The notes under the pieces: generated by a model
Database searches by the model: none
What the model saw: only the letters and a program-made list of their open reading frames with translations
What the model was told of the DNA's origin: nothing
Source: Pelagibius sp. CAU 1746
GTDB taxonomy: Bacteria; Pseudomonadota; Alphaproteobacteria; Kiloniellales; Kiloniellaceae
Assembly: GCF_039839785.1 (NCBI RefSeq)
Contig: NZ_JBDOQT010000001.1
Location: 806,001-870,000 of the forward strand
DNA: 64,000 nt
Direction of reading: 5' to 3'
Shown: positions 17,202-24,590 of the stretch, one piece after another
How positions within the stretch are numbered: the stretch's first letter is position 1
Layout of the letters: each line of letters starts with the position of its first letter
Position numbers and translations under genes: made by a program

Positions 17202-17300
17202 TTCACCCCCTCCCTAACCCTCCCCCGTCAAGGGGGAGGGGATAGCTGTGCTGCGACGACTTTCCCTCCCCCCTTGTGGGGGAGGGTTAGGGTGGGGGGG
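17202..17300. repeat. intergenic palindromic repeat, family A, copy 2
   Basis: Left arm begins caccccctccctaaccctcc and the right arm ends gagggttagggtggggggg, inverse complements around a core of about 30 bases. Sits between the phhB-type stop and the stop of the convergent TauD gene. Confidence 0.88.
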
Positions 17301-17332
17301 TATCGTTGCAGTCTGCGCTGCTCGTCCGCGAC

Positions 17333-18205
17333 CTACACCGGCCGGTCGCCCAGCGCCGTGGTCCGGTGCATGACGCGGATCCGGTTTTCGTCGTAGTCGC
17401 GCACGGCGTAGTGCATGGCCGCGCGGTTGTCCCACATGATCACGTCCTTCTGGCGCCAGCGGTGGCGGTAGACGTTCTCCGGCCGGGTCGCCTCGGCGGC
17501 CAGGAAGTCGAGCAGCGGGCGGCTCTCCTCCGCGGTCATGCCCTCGAAGCACTGGGTGAACCAGGGGTTGACGTAGAGCGCCAGCTTGCCGCTGCCCGGA
17601 TGGGTGCGCACCACCGGGTGTGAAACCGGGTCGGGCACCTGGGCGATGGCGTTGGCGTTGGTGTCGCCGGCGTTGTTGCGCGCGGCGAGGCCGGCGGCGG
17701 AATGCAGCGCGCGCAGGGGGCGCAGCACTTCCTGCAGCTTGGGGGAGAGGTTGGCGTAGGCGGCGATCATGTTGCAGAACATGGTGTCGCCGTAGCCCTC
17801 GGGCACCTGCAGGCCGTAGAGCACGGAGCCCAGCGGCGGCGTCTCGTCGAAGGAGATGTCGCTGTGCCAGATGTCGTTACGCGGGCCGCGGTTGCCGGGC
17901 TTGTTCACCAGCACCAGCACCTCCGGGTGCTCCGGCAGTCCGGGGCGCGATTTCAGGGGATGCTCCTCCACCGGGCCGAAGCGCGCGGTGAAGGCGACCT
18001 GCTGGCCCGGCGTCCAGTCCTGATCCGGGAAGACCAGCACGATGTGCTCGTGGAAGGCCGCCTCGATCTCGGCGAAAACCTCGTCGCTCAAGGGTTGAGA
18101 CAGGTCGATCCCGGCGATCTCGGCGCCCAGCGCGCCGCACAGCGGGCGCGGGGCGATGTGCTTGTAGATCGATGAACCGCTCTGCGGCGCGGCTTCGCCC
18201 GGCAT
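17333..18205 (-). CDS. TauD/TfdA family Fe(II)/2-oxoglutarate dioxygenase
   Basis: 290 residues. The facial triad is His114 and Asp116 in WHSDISF, with the distal His in WDNRAAMHYAVRDYD; the 2-oxoglutarate-binding Arg follows in the NRIRVMHRTT segment. The opening GALGAEIAGIDLSQPLSD is the conserved N-terminus of this family. Members hydroxylate taurine, aryloxyalkanoates, alkyl sulfates or related acids and release the cleaved group. ATG 18205 is chosen because a GGAGGA Shine-Dalgarno stands just before it. Flanked on both sides by family A repeats. Substrate not predictable. Confidence 0.92.
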   Translation of the reverse strand: MPGEAAPQSGSSIYKHIAPRPLCGALGAEIAGIDLSQPLSDEVFAEIEAAFHEHIVLVFPDQDWTPGQQVAFTARFGPVEEHPLKSRPGLPEHPEVLVLVNKPGNRGPRNDIWHSDISFDETPPLGSVLYGLQVPEGYGDTMFCNMIAAYANLSPKLQEVLRPLRALHSAAGLAARNNAGDTNANAIAQVPDPVSHPVVRTHPGSGKLALYVNPWFTQCFEGMTAEESRPLLDFLAAEATRPENVYRHRWRQKDVIMWDNRAAMHYAVRDYDENRIRVMHRTTALGDRPV

Positions 18206-18302
18206 GGCTTCCTCCAAGATGTTCTTCTTGCTTGGCGGAAGCTTAGCGTCTGAGGGGTGGGGCCGTGAAGCCCCCTGGAAACCACTATGTCAACACCGGG
18301 AG

Positions 18303-18410
18303 TCACCCCCACCCTGACCCTCCCCCATCAAGGGGGAGGGGATCATTTATGGAGGGGCTTCAATCAAATCCCTCCCCCCTTGATGGGGGGAGGTTAGGAG
18401 GGGGGTGGGG
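18303..18410. repeat. intergenic palindromic repeat, family A, copy 3
   Basis: Left arm cacccccaccctgaccctcc, right arm ending gggaggttaggaggggggtg, with internal hairpin-forming cccccatcaaggggg and ccccccttgatgggggg. It lies between the start of the TauD gene and the end of the SDR gene, both on the minus strand. Confidence 0.88.
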
Positions 18411-18432
18411 CGTCCGACGGGCGGCAGCGCCC

Positions 18433-19191
18433 CTACTGCATCCGCATGGCGCCGTCCAGGCGGATGGTGTCGGCGTTCAGCATGGTGTTGTCGCAGATGT
18501 GCAGGACCAGCTTGGCGTACTCGGCCGGGTGGCCGAAGCGGTGCGGGAAGGGCACTTGGCCGGCCAGGTTGTCCTGCACCTCCTGGGGCATGTTCAGCAG
18601 CAGCGGGGTGCCGATCAGGCCCGGGGCGATGGTCAGCACGCGCACGCCGTTCTTGGCGAATTCGCGGGCCGCCGGCAGCATCATGCCCATGATGCCGGCC
18701 TTGGAGGCGGCATAGGCGACCTGGCCCAACTGGCCCTCGACGGCGGCGATGGAGGCGGTGGAGATGACGACGCCGCGCTCGCCGTCGTCGTTCACCGGGT
18801 CGTTGCCCAGCATGTCGGCGGCGCAGAGGCGCAGCAGGTTGAAGCTGCCGATCAGGTTCACGCGGATGACCTGCTCGAAGTTCTCCAGCGGCATGGGGCC
18901 GTCGCGCCCGACGATGCGCTTGGCCGGGGCGATGCCGGCGCAGTTCACCAGCACGCGGCAGGGGCCGTGGGCGGCACGGGCCTCGGCAACCGCGGTCTCC
19001 GCCGCCTCGGCGCTGCCCACGTCGCAGGTCAGGCCCAGGCCGCCGATCTCCTTGGCCACCTCTTCGACGGCCTCGATGTTCACGTCCAGCACCGTCACCT
19101 TGGCCCCGGCCGCCGCCAGGTGCCGGGCGGTCTCCGCGCCCAGGCCCGACCCGCCGCCGGTCACGATCGCTGCAAGCCCCTTCACGTCCAT
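18433..19191 (-). CDS. SDR family 3-hydroxyacyl-CoA dehydrogenase-like protein
   Basis: 252 residues, a complete classical SDR: nucleotide loop VTGGGSGLGAETARHL, NCAG motif, catalytic Ser in ISTASIAAVEGQ, YAASKAG active site, and IRLDGAMRM at the end. The sequence follows the type II 3-hydroxyacyl-CoA dehydrogenase (HSD17B10-like) pattern, e.g. LTIAPGLIGTPLL and QVPFPHRFGHPAEYA. Such enzymes oxidise short-chain or branched 3-hydroxyacyl-CoA with NAD. It could serve the valine/propionate degradation suggested by mmsA elsewhere in the window, but it is not linked to it. Confidence 0.92.
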   Translation of the reverse strand: MDVKGLAAIVTGGGSGLGAETARHLAAAGAKVTVLDVNIEAVEEVAKEIGGLGLTCDVGSAEAAETAVAEARAAHGPCRVLVNCAGIAPAKRIVGRDGPMPLENFEQVIRVNLIGSFNLLRLCAADMLGNDPVNDDGERGVVISTASIAAVEGQLGQVAYAASKAGIMGMMLPAAREFAKNGVRVLTIAPGLIGTPLLLNMPQEVQDNLAGQVPFPHRFGHPAEYAKLVLHICDNTMLNADTIRLDGAMRMQ

Positions 19192-19277
19192 AACTGCGTT
19201 CCTCTCGTCTGTCTTGCCGCCCGCCCTATGCCGGGGGCGGCCCGTCCTGAAATTGCGGGGGCTCTATAGCAGAGCCG

Positions 19278-19300
19278 CCCCCTCTTGACGAGAGAGGGGG
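19278..19300 (-). terminator. hairpin upstream of the SDR gene, possibly terminating the DUF423 gene
   Basis: Arms ccccctct (19278-19285) and agaggggg (19293-19300). It is 26 bases past the stop of the minus-strand DUF423 gene and could end that transcript; no T-run follows. It looks like a degenerate half of a family A repeat. Confidence 0.4.
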
Positions 19301-19325
19301 AAGACGGGGGGCGGGAAAGGGCGCC

Positions 19326-19703
19326 TCAGCGCCGCAGCAGGCCGAGCCCGGCCCAGGCCAGCGCCAGCCAGCCGGCCATCAGCAGGCCGCCGCCCAGCGG
19401 CGCCGTGGGGTTGGTCAGCTCGGCGATGCCCAGGCCTTTCAGGTAGAGCGAGCCGCAGAACAGCGCCATGCCGGCCAGAAACAGCGTCCCGGCGATGCCG
19501 GCGCGGCGCGCCGCCGCCGGGTTCAGGCTGCCGATCAGGGCGGCCAGGCCGAGGGCCGGCAGGTGCGCCAGGTGATAGCGCAGCGCGACCTCGAAGACGC
19601 GCTGGCGGTCGGCGTCGGCAAAAGCGCTGCCGTGGCTGCCGTAGGCACCCAGCGCCACCGCGGCGAGGCCCAGCAGGCCGATCAGGATCCAGAGACTGCG
19701 CAT
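19326..19703 (-). CDS. DUF423 family membrane protein
   Basis: 125 residues with four membrane helices. The opening WILIGLLGLAAVALGAYGSHG and the ALRYHLAHLPALGLAAL segment are diagnostic for DUF423 (YgdD-like) proteins. It ends in a helix plus LGLLRR. Function unknown across the family; a small inner-membrane protein. Confidence 0.92.
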   Translation of the reverse strand: MRSLWILIGLLGLAAVALGAYGSHGSAFADADRQRVFEVALRYHLAHLPALGLAALIGSLNPAAARRAGIAGTLFLAGMALFCGSLYLKGLGIAELTNPTAPLGGGLLMAGWLALAWAGLGLLRR

Positions 19704-19777
19704 GGCCGGGAGCTTAGCGGCGGCGTTCCGCGCCGTCTGCGGTCAAGTTGTCGCGCCGGGCCTTTCGCGCAGGAGCC

Positions 19778-20182
19778 TTACTCCGGCTCCCCCGGCTCGT
19801 CGCTCCAGGCCAGGTCTTCGACACCGGGCTCGGCCTCCAGTGCCTGCCCCAGGGCCTCCATCAGCGGGGCCGCGTGCTCCGGCACCGCCTTCTTCTGGCC
19901 GAAGAGGCCCCGGCCCTTGGGCTCCAGGAAGCAGACCCAGCGCTCGTCGCTGTCCTCCTCGTTGCCGCAGCACAGCCAGTACTCCTCGCCCGCCTCGGTG
20001 ATGTATTCCAGGAACCAGCCCCAGTCCTCGAAGTTGGGGTAGGAGGTGACGACGCCGCGCCCTGCCAGCTCGCGCGACAGCCAGTAGGCCAGCTCGGCGC
20101 CGTAGCGCCCGGGATTGACCTGGCAGTCCTCGGGCAGGTAGGGGCGGAACCGCGCGGAGCGGAAGCTGACTTCCGTCTTCAT
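19778..20182 (-). CDS. conserved-looking hypothetical protein, acidic, Trp-rich
   Basis: 134 residues; no family recognised. It contains the run YPNFEDWGWFLEYI, then GEEYWLCCGNEE and RWVCFLEPKGRGLFG, and an acidic C-terminus. No signal peptide or membrane helix, so probably cytoplasmic. The aromatic WGW-F core with a CC pair resembles small immunity-like or SUKH-like folds only in a general way, and I do not assign it. On the same strand as its neighbours, with a 79-base gap to the next. Confidence 0.7.
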   Translation of the reverse strand: MKTEVSFRSARFRPYLPEDCQVNPGRYGAELAYWLSRELAGRGVVTSYPNFEDWGWFLEYITEAGEEYWLCCGNEEDSDERWVCFLEPKGRGLFGQKKAVPEHAAPLMEALGQALEAEPGVEDLAWSDEPGEPE

Positions 20183-20261
20183 GGGGCGGCCTCCTGGCGG
20201 ATTCGGTCGGGGCGGCCAGTCTAGCGCGGATCGGCGGCCCTCCGCGCCATCCTTTCCCGTG

Positions 20262-20729
20262 TCATTTCCAGTACTTCAGCGCTTCTTCGGCGATCTCGCC
20301 CAGCTCGCCCTCGCCGCGCAATGCCTCCAGGAAGGCCGCCACCGCCCGGCGCTGGGCGCTGTCGAAAAGGGCGAACTTGGAGGCCTGGAAGGCGTGCAGC
20401 GGGTCGCTTTGCGGGCCCGGATCGAAGGCGCGCAGGGTCGCCTCGGCCAGGTATTCCGGGCTCTCGGCGTTCTGCAGCGACCACACCATGAAGGCCGGCA
20501 GGTAATAGCGGAAGCCGGCGGCACTGAAGAAGGAGGGCGCGGCGTAGTTGCGCACCAGAAGGTCGCCCGGCAGGTCCTGCCAGCGCGGCGCGCCGTAGAA
20601 CTCGGCGATGTCGTTGTCGTCCCTGCAGCGCGGATGCAGCAGGGCACCGTCGCCCGGCGGCGTCAGATCGCCGAAGGCCGCCTCGATCTCGGCCACGGCG
20701 CTGGCGACGGTGGTGGGGTCGGGGGCCAT
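20262..20729 (-). CDS. hypothetical protein, DUF6714-like
   Basis: 155 residues from ATG 20729 (MAPDPTTV) with a ggag upstream. The core ALLHPRCRDDNDIAEFYG and the later SFFSAAGFRYYLPAFMVW are reminiscent of DUF6714 proteins, which have a conserved R(Y/F)YLPA(F/Y)M segment; the link is from memory and not certain. No membrane helices. The open frame extends further upstream, but the upstream part looks non-coding. Confidence 0.7.
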   Translation of the reverse strand: MAPDPTTVASAVAEIEAAFGDLTPPGDGALLHPRCRDDNDIAEFYGAPRWQDLPGDLLVRNYAAPSFFSAAGFRYYLPAFMVWSLQNAESPEYLAEATLRAFDPGPQSDPLHAFQASKFALFDSAQRRAVAAFLEALRGEGELGEIAEEALKYWK

Positions 20730-20871
20730 GGCAAGGCTCCGGGGGAGGGAGGGAATGATGACGAAACAACGAACTGCAAGCAGCCCGCCTGCGCTGAAGT
20801 TTCGGCGGACACGCCTTCGCCCAAGATGCGGCACCGGGTGGCTTGCCACCCGAAGCCCGCAGGGCGAAGGG

Positions 20872-20948
20872 TGGTGACCCCGGCAGGATTCGAACCTGCG
20901 ACCTACAGATTAGGAATCTGTCGCTCTATCCAACTGAGCTACGGGGCC
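20872..20948 (-). tRNA. tRNA-Arg (anticodon CCT)
   Basis: Cloverleaf on the minus strand: acceptor GGCCCCG pairs with CGGGGTC, D arm GCTC/GAGC, anticodon stem ACAGA/TCTGT with loop TTCCTAA (CCT), and T arm GCAGG-TTCGAAT-CCTGC. Discriminator A at 20875; the CCA end is encoded (20874-20872). It reads the rare AGG codon. Confidence 0.96.
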
Positions 20949-20952
20949 AGCC

Positions 20953-20993
20953 AAGCGGCGTTTTCCCGGCTTTCGGGCCGGAAAACGCCGCTT
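20953..20993. other. perfect 14-bp-arm hairpin beside the tRNA gene
   Basis: aagcggcgttttcc (20953-20966) and ggaaaacgccgctt (20980-20993) are exact inverse complements with a 13-base GC-rich loop. It stands immediately upstream of the tRNA on the tRNA strand. Without a T-run it may still end readthrough from the proline iminopeptidase gene, or act in processing of the tRNA 5' leader. Confidence 0.5.
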
Positions 20994-21051
20994 CTTGATA
21001 GGCCATAGCGCCGGATTAGGCAATGCGGGGCGGATCGTGGCGGCTTCCCCT

Positions 21052-21140
21052 GCTTCGAGACGCCCCTTCGGGGCTCCTCAGCATGAGGTTCTGCCTGGGC
21101 CTCACCCTGAGGAGCTTGCGCCAGCAAGCGTCTCGAAGGG
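21052..21140. repeat. intergenic palindromic repeat, family C
   Basis: Long imperfect inverted repeat: gcttcgagacgc... ctcctcagcatgagg on the left, cctcaccctgaggag ... gcgtctcgaag on the right. Only one copy is in this window, but the cttcgagacgc/gcgtctcgaag ends and ctcctcagcatgagg core are of the type dispersed in alphaproteobacterial genomes. It lies just after the stop of the iminopeptidase gene. Confidence 0.65.
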
Positions 21141-21151
21141 TCGCGGCGTCC

Positions 21152-22120
21152 CTATTCCACCGCCTTGTAGCGCTCGGTCGCGGCGACCAGGGCGCGGCGG
21201 ATGCCGGGCTCCATGGCCGAGTGGCCGGCGTCGGGGATGACCATGTAGTCGGCCTCGGGCCAGGCCTGGTGCAGGGCGTCGGCGGTGGTGATGGGGCAGA
21301 CGATGTCGTAGCGGCCCTGGATGATGGTCGCCGGGATGTTGCGGATGCGGTTGACGCCCTTGATCAGCGCGCCTTCCTCCAGGAAGACGCCGTGCTTGAA
21401 GTAGTGCGCCTCGATGCGCGCCAAGCCCAGGGCGTGGCGCTCCTCGCCGAAGGCGGCCACGGTCTGCGGGCTGGGCAGCAGGGTCGAGCAGCTGCCCTCG
21501 TAGACGCTCCAGGCGCGGGCGGCGGGCAGGTGGACCTTGGGGTTGGGGTCGTTCAGGCGCTTCTCGTAGGCGGCCATGAGGTCCTTGCGCTCGGACGGCG
21601 GGATGGAGGCGACGAAGTTGCGCCAGTGCTCCGGATAGATGCGGCCCATGCCGTAGAGGAACCAGTCGACCTCCGCCTTGCCGCCCAGGAAGATGCCGCG
21701 CAGGATCAGCGCCGAGGTGCGCTCCGGGTGGGTCTGGGCGTAGGCCAGCGCCAGGGTCGAGCCCCAGGAGCCGCCGAAGACGTGCCAGCGCATGATGCCC
21801 AGGTGGTTGCGCAGCCGCTCCATGTCGGCGATGAGGTCTTGGGTGGTGTTGTTCTCCAGGGAGCCCAGCGGCGTCGAGCGCCCGGCGCCGCGCTGGTCGA
21901 AGACCACGATCTTGTAGTGGCGCGGGTCGAAGAAGCGGCGGTGGTCCGGCCCGGCCCCGGCCCCCGGGCCGCCGTGCAGGAAGACCACCGGGCGGCCTTC
22001 CGGGTTGCCGGAAACCTCCCAGTACATGGTGTGGTGGCCGTCCAGGTCGATCCGGCCCTCGGCGAAGGGCTCGGTCGGCGGAAACAGGTCTTGTGCAAGC
22101 ATCGGGCGGGCTGGGTCCAT
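21152..22120 (-). CDS. pip: proline iminopeptidase
   Basis: 322 residues, alpha/beta hydrolase fold. The oxyanion-hole HGGPGAGAG, the FDQRGAGRS motif and nucleophile elbow GGSWGS are the standard marks of Xanthomonas-type proline iminopeptidase (peptidase S33); Asp and His follow in GRYDIVCP and PDAGHSAME. It removes N-terminal proline from peptides in the cytoplasm. A Met seven codons in (MLAQDLFPP) is an equally plausible start, since the family usually begins just before LYP/LFPP. Confidence 0.95.
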   Translation of the reverse strand: MDPARPMLAQDLFPPTEPFAEGRIDLDGHHTMYWEVSGNPEGRPVVFLHGGPGAGAGPDHRRFFDPRHYKIVVFDQRGAGRSTPLGSLENNTTQDLIADMERLRNHLGIMRWHVFGGSWGSTLALAYAQTHPERTSALILRGIFLGGKAEVDWFLYGMGRIYPEHWRNFVASIPPSERKDLMAAYEKRLNDPNPKVHLPAARAWSVYEGSCSTLLPSPQTVAAFGEERHALGLARIEAHYFKHGVFLEEGALIKGVNRIRNIPATIIQGRYDIVCPITTADALHQAWPEADYMVIPDAGHSAMEPGIRRALVAATERYKAVE

Positions 22121-22226
22121 GGGTTTTTCGGCTCCCCCTCTCTACCCTCATATCGCAGCGGCCCCGGCACTGCCAACTCTTCTTCCGGCTTAGCCCCGGC
22201 CGCGGCGCCCTGCTAAACTCGCCGCC

Positions 22227-23042
22227 ATGTCGCGTTTCGGTCCCGCCCTTCTGGCCATTCTGCTGCTGCTGCCGGCCCCGCTTTTCGCGGCTTTGCCGGC
22301 CCGCGCCGAGATGCCGGCGGCCTTTTTCAACGCCCTGGAACCGGCCGCGGGCGGCGACGTGGTCGATGTCGTCGACGGCGACACCCTGATCCTGCGGGAC
22401 GGCCGGGAAATCCGCCTGGTCGGCATCCAGGCGCCGAAGCTGCCGCTGGGGCGCGCCGGTTTCGAGGCCTGGCCGCTGTCGCCCGAGGCCCAGGCCTTCC
22501 TGGAGGACCTCACCCTGGGCAAGACGCTCTCGCTGGGCTTCGGCGGGCGGCGCGGCGACCGCCACGGCCGGGTTCTGGCCCATCTTTTCGACGCCGAGGG
22601 CCGCTGGATCCAGGGCGAGATCCTGAAGGCCGGCCTGGCGCGGGTCTACAGCTTTTCCGACAACCGGGCGCTGGTCGCCGAGATGCTGGCCCTGGAACGC
22701 GAGGCGCGGGCGGCGCGGCGCGGCATCTGGGCCGATCCCTACTATGCGGTGCGCAGCGCCGAGGAGGCGGGGCGCTGGCTCGGCGGCTTCGAGCTGGTCG
22801 AAGGCCGCGTGTCGGCGGTTGGACGCGGCGGGCGCAATACCTACCTGAACTTCGGCGCGGACTGGCGCAGCGACTTCACCATCGCTCTCGACCACCGCGC
22901 GCGGCGGGCGTTCGAGGAGGCGCGCATCGACCCCGAAGGCTACGAAGGCAAAAGGGTGCGCGTGCGCGGCTGGCTGAAGCAGCGCAACGGACCGATGATC
23001 GGCGTGACCCACCCGGAACAGATCGAAGAGCTGGAAGACTGA
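22227..23042 (+). CDS. thermonuclease (SNase-like) family protein, exported
   Basis: 271 residues. An N-terminal signal peptide (LLAILLLLPAPLFAALPARA) precedes an SNase domain from about 48 to 175: VDVVDGDTLILRDGREIRLVGIQAP is the first strand pair, in which the usual Asp ligand is kept in DGDT, but the canonical GIDAPE is GIQAPK here, so the second acidic ligand is changed. A further C-terminal domain (VEGRVSAVGRGGRNTYLNFG, VRGWLKQRNGPMIGV) resembles an OB-fold. It overlaps the M48 protease gene by one base (TGATG). Nuclease activity is uncertain given the substitution. Confidence 0.85.
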   Translation: MSRFGPALLAILLLLPAPLFAALPARAEMPAAFFNALEPAAGGDVVDVVDGDTLILRDGREIRLVGIQAPKLPLGRAGFEAWPLSPEAQAFLEDLTLGKTLSLGFGGRRGDRHGRVLAHLFDAEGRWIQGEILKAGLARVYSFSDNRALVAEMLALEREARAARRGIWADPYYAVRSAEEAGRWLGGFELVEGRVSAVGRGGRNTYLNFGADWRSDFTIALDHRARRAFEEARIDPEGYEGKRVRVRGWLKQRNGPMIGVTHPEQIEELED

Positions 23043-24580
23043 TGATCGCTTTGCTCCGCACCCTCTTTTCGCAAGCCGGTTTCTTGGGGCCCGGCTTCTT
23101 GATGTCCGGCTTCTTGATGTCCGGCTTCTCGAAGCTGGGCCGGCTGCGCGGCCTGATCGCCGCGCTGCTGCTGCTGCCGCTGCTGGCGGCCTGCGCCACC
23201 GCGCCGGGCACCGGGCGCACCATCTTCACCGGCGGCCTCTCCGAGGAGGGCGAGGCGGAGATGGGCCGCGAGCAGCACCCCAAGGTGGTCGCCGAGTACG
23301 GCGGCGCCTACGCCGATCCGGAACTGAACCGCTACGTGACCAGCGTCGGCGACTTTCTGGCCAAGACCTCCGAGCGCCCCGACCTCGACTTCACCTTCAC
23401 CATCCTCGACACCCCCATCGTCAATGCCTTCGCCCTGCCCGGCGGCTACGTCTACGTGACGCGCGGGCTGCTGGCCCTGGCCAACAGCGAGGCGGAGCTG
23501 GCCGGCGTGCTGGGTCACGAGATCGGCCACGTGACGGCGCGCCACACCGCAGAGCGCTACGGCCAGACCGTGGCCGCCAACATCGCCGGGGTCGGCCTGG
23601 GCGTGCTGCTGGGCGGCGAGGCCGCGCAGGCCGGCGGCGCCGTGGGCGCGCTGGTGCTGCGCAGCTATTCGCGCGACCAGGAGTTCGAGTCGGACATGCT
23701 GGGCGGGCGCTATCTGGCGCGCGCCGGCTACGACACCGCGGGCATGGCCGGCTTCCTCACGCAACTCCAGGCGCACAGCCGCCTGGAAGCGGAGCTCGCC
23801 GGCCAGCCGGAAAAGGCCGACGCCTTCAACATCATGCAGACCCATCCGCGCACCGCCGACCGCATCGAACGCGCCCTGGCGCAGTCCGGCGCGCAGCCGG
23901 TCGACGAACCGCTGGTGGCGCGGAACCTCTACTTCAGCAAGATCGACGGCATGATCTACGGCGACAAGGCGGACGAGGGCTACATCCGCGGCCGCAGCTT
24001 CGCCCATCCCAAGCTGAAGTTCGCCTTCGAGGTGCCGGCCGGCTTCCGCCTCTACAACCAGCCCCAGGCGGTCATCGCGCGCGACGGGGAAGGCAAGGCG
24101 GCGATCCAGTTCGACCGCGCGCCCAAGCCCTACAGCGGTTCGATGACCGACTATCTGACGCGGGTCTGGGGCGCCAAGGTGAGCCTCGGCGGCGTCGAGG
24201 CGCTCACCATCAACGGCATGCCGGCGGCGACCGGCACGCTCTCCGGCAACGGCAAGGATTACCGCCTGCTGGCGGTGCGCTACGACAGCCGCGTCATCTA
24301 CCGCTTCCTCTTCCTCTCCGCCTCCGACCGCACGGCGGCTCTGAACCGCCCGTTCCGCGAGACCACCTACAGCTTCCGCAAGCTCTCCGACGCCGAGGCC
24401 GCGGCCCTGAAGCCGCGGCGCCTCCGCATCTACCAGGTGCAGTCCGGCGATACGGCCTCGCGCATCGCCGCGCGCATGCCCTTCGGCGCGGAGAACCTGC
24501 AGCGCTTCCTGGTGCTCAACGGCCTCAGCCGGGACTCGGCGCTGCGGGCCGGGGACAAAGTCAAGATCGTGGTCGAATAG
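23042..24580 (+). CDS. M48 family metalloprotease with C-terminal LysM-like domain, lipoprotein
   Basis: 512 residues. The lipobox LLAAC places the lipidated Cys at residue 51, so the leader is unusually long; ATGs at 23102 and 23117 would give a normal 25-30 residue leader, although the first ATG is coupled to the nuclease gene (TGATG). The leader contains GFLMSGFLMSGF from a 15-bp tandem duplication. HEIGH at about 159-163 and EFESD near 213 give the zinc ligands. Residues 463-512 (YQVQSGDTASRIAARM ... LRAGDKVKIVV) match a LysM-like fold. Similar to BepA/LoiP-type periplasmic quality-control proteases. Confidence 0.9.
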   Translation: MIALLRTLFSQAGFLGPGFLMSGFLMSGFSKLGRLRGLIAALLLLPLLAACATAPGTGRTIFTGGLSEEGEAEMGREQHPKVVAEYGGAYADPELNRYVTSVGDFLAKTSERPDLDFTFTILDTPIVNAFALPGGYVYVTRGLLALANSEAELAGVLGHEIGHVTARHTAERYGQTVAANIAGVGLGVLLGGEAAQAGGAVGALVLRSYSRDQEFESDMLGGRYLARAGYDTAGMAGFLTQLQAHSRLEAELAGQPEKADAFNIMQTHPRTADRIERALAQSGAQPVDEPLVARNLYFSKIDGMIYGDKADEGYIRGRSFAHPKLKFAFEVPAGFRLYNQPQAVIARDGEGKAAIQFDRAPKPYSGSMTDYLTRVWGAKVSLGGVEALTINGMPAATGTLSGNGKDYRLLAVRYDSRVIYRFLFLSASDRTAALNRPFRETTYSFRKLSDAEAAALKPRRLRIYQVQSGDTASRIAARMPFGAENLQRFLVLNGLSRDSALRAGDKVKIVVE

Positions 24581-24590
24581 GCGCCCCTGC

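Noticed and set aside
20872-21140. tRNA-Arg as an integration site for a mobile island
   Set aside because: No second copy of the tRNA 3' end, no integrase and no change in gene type on either side.
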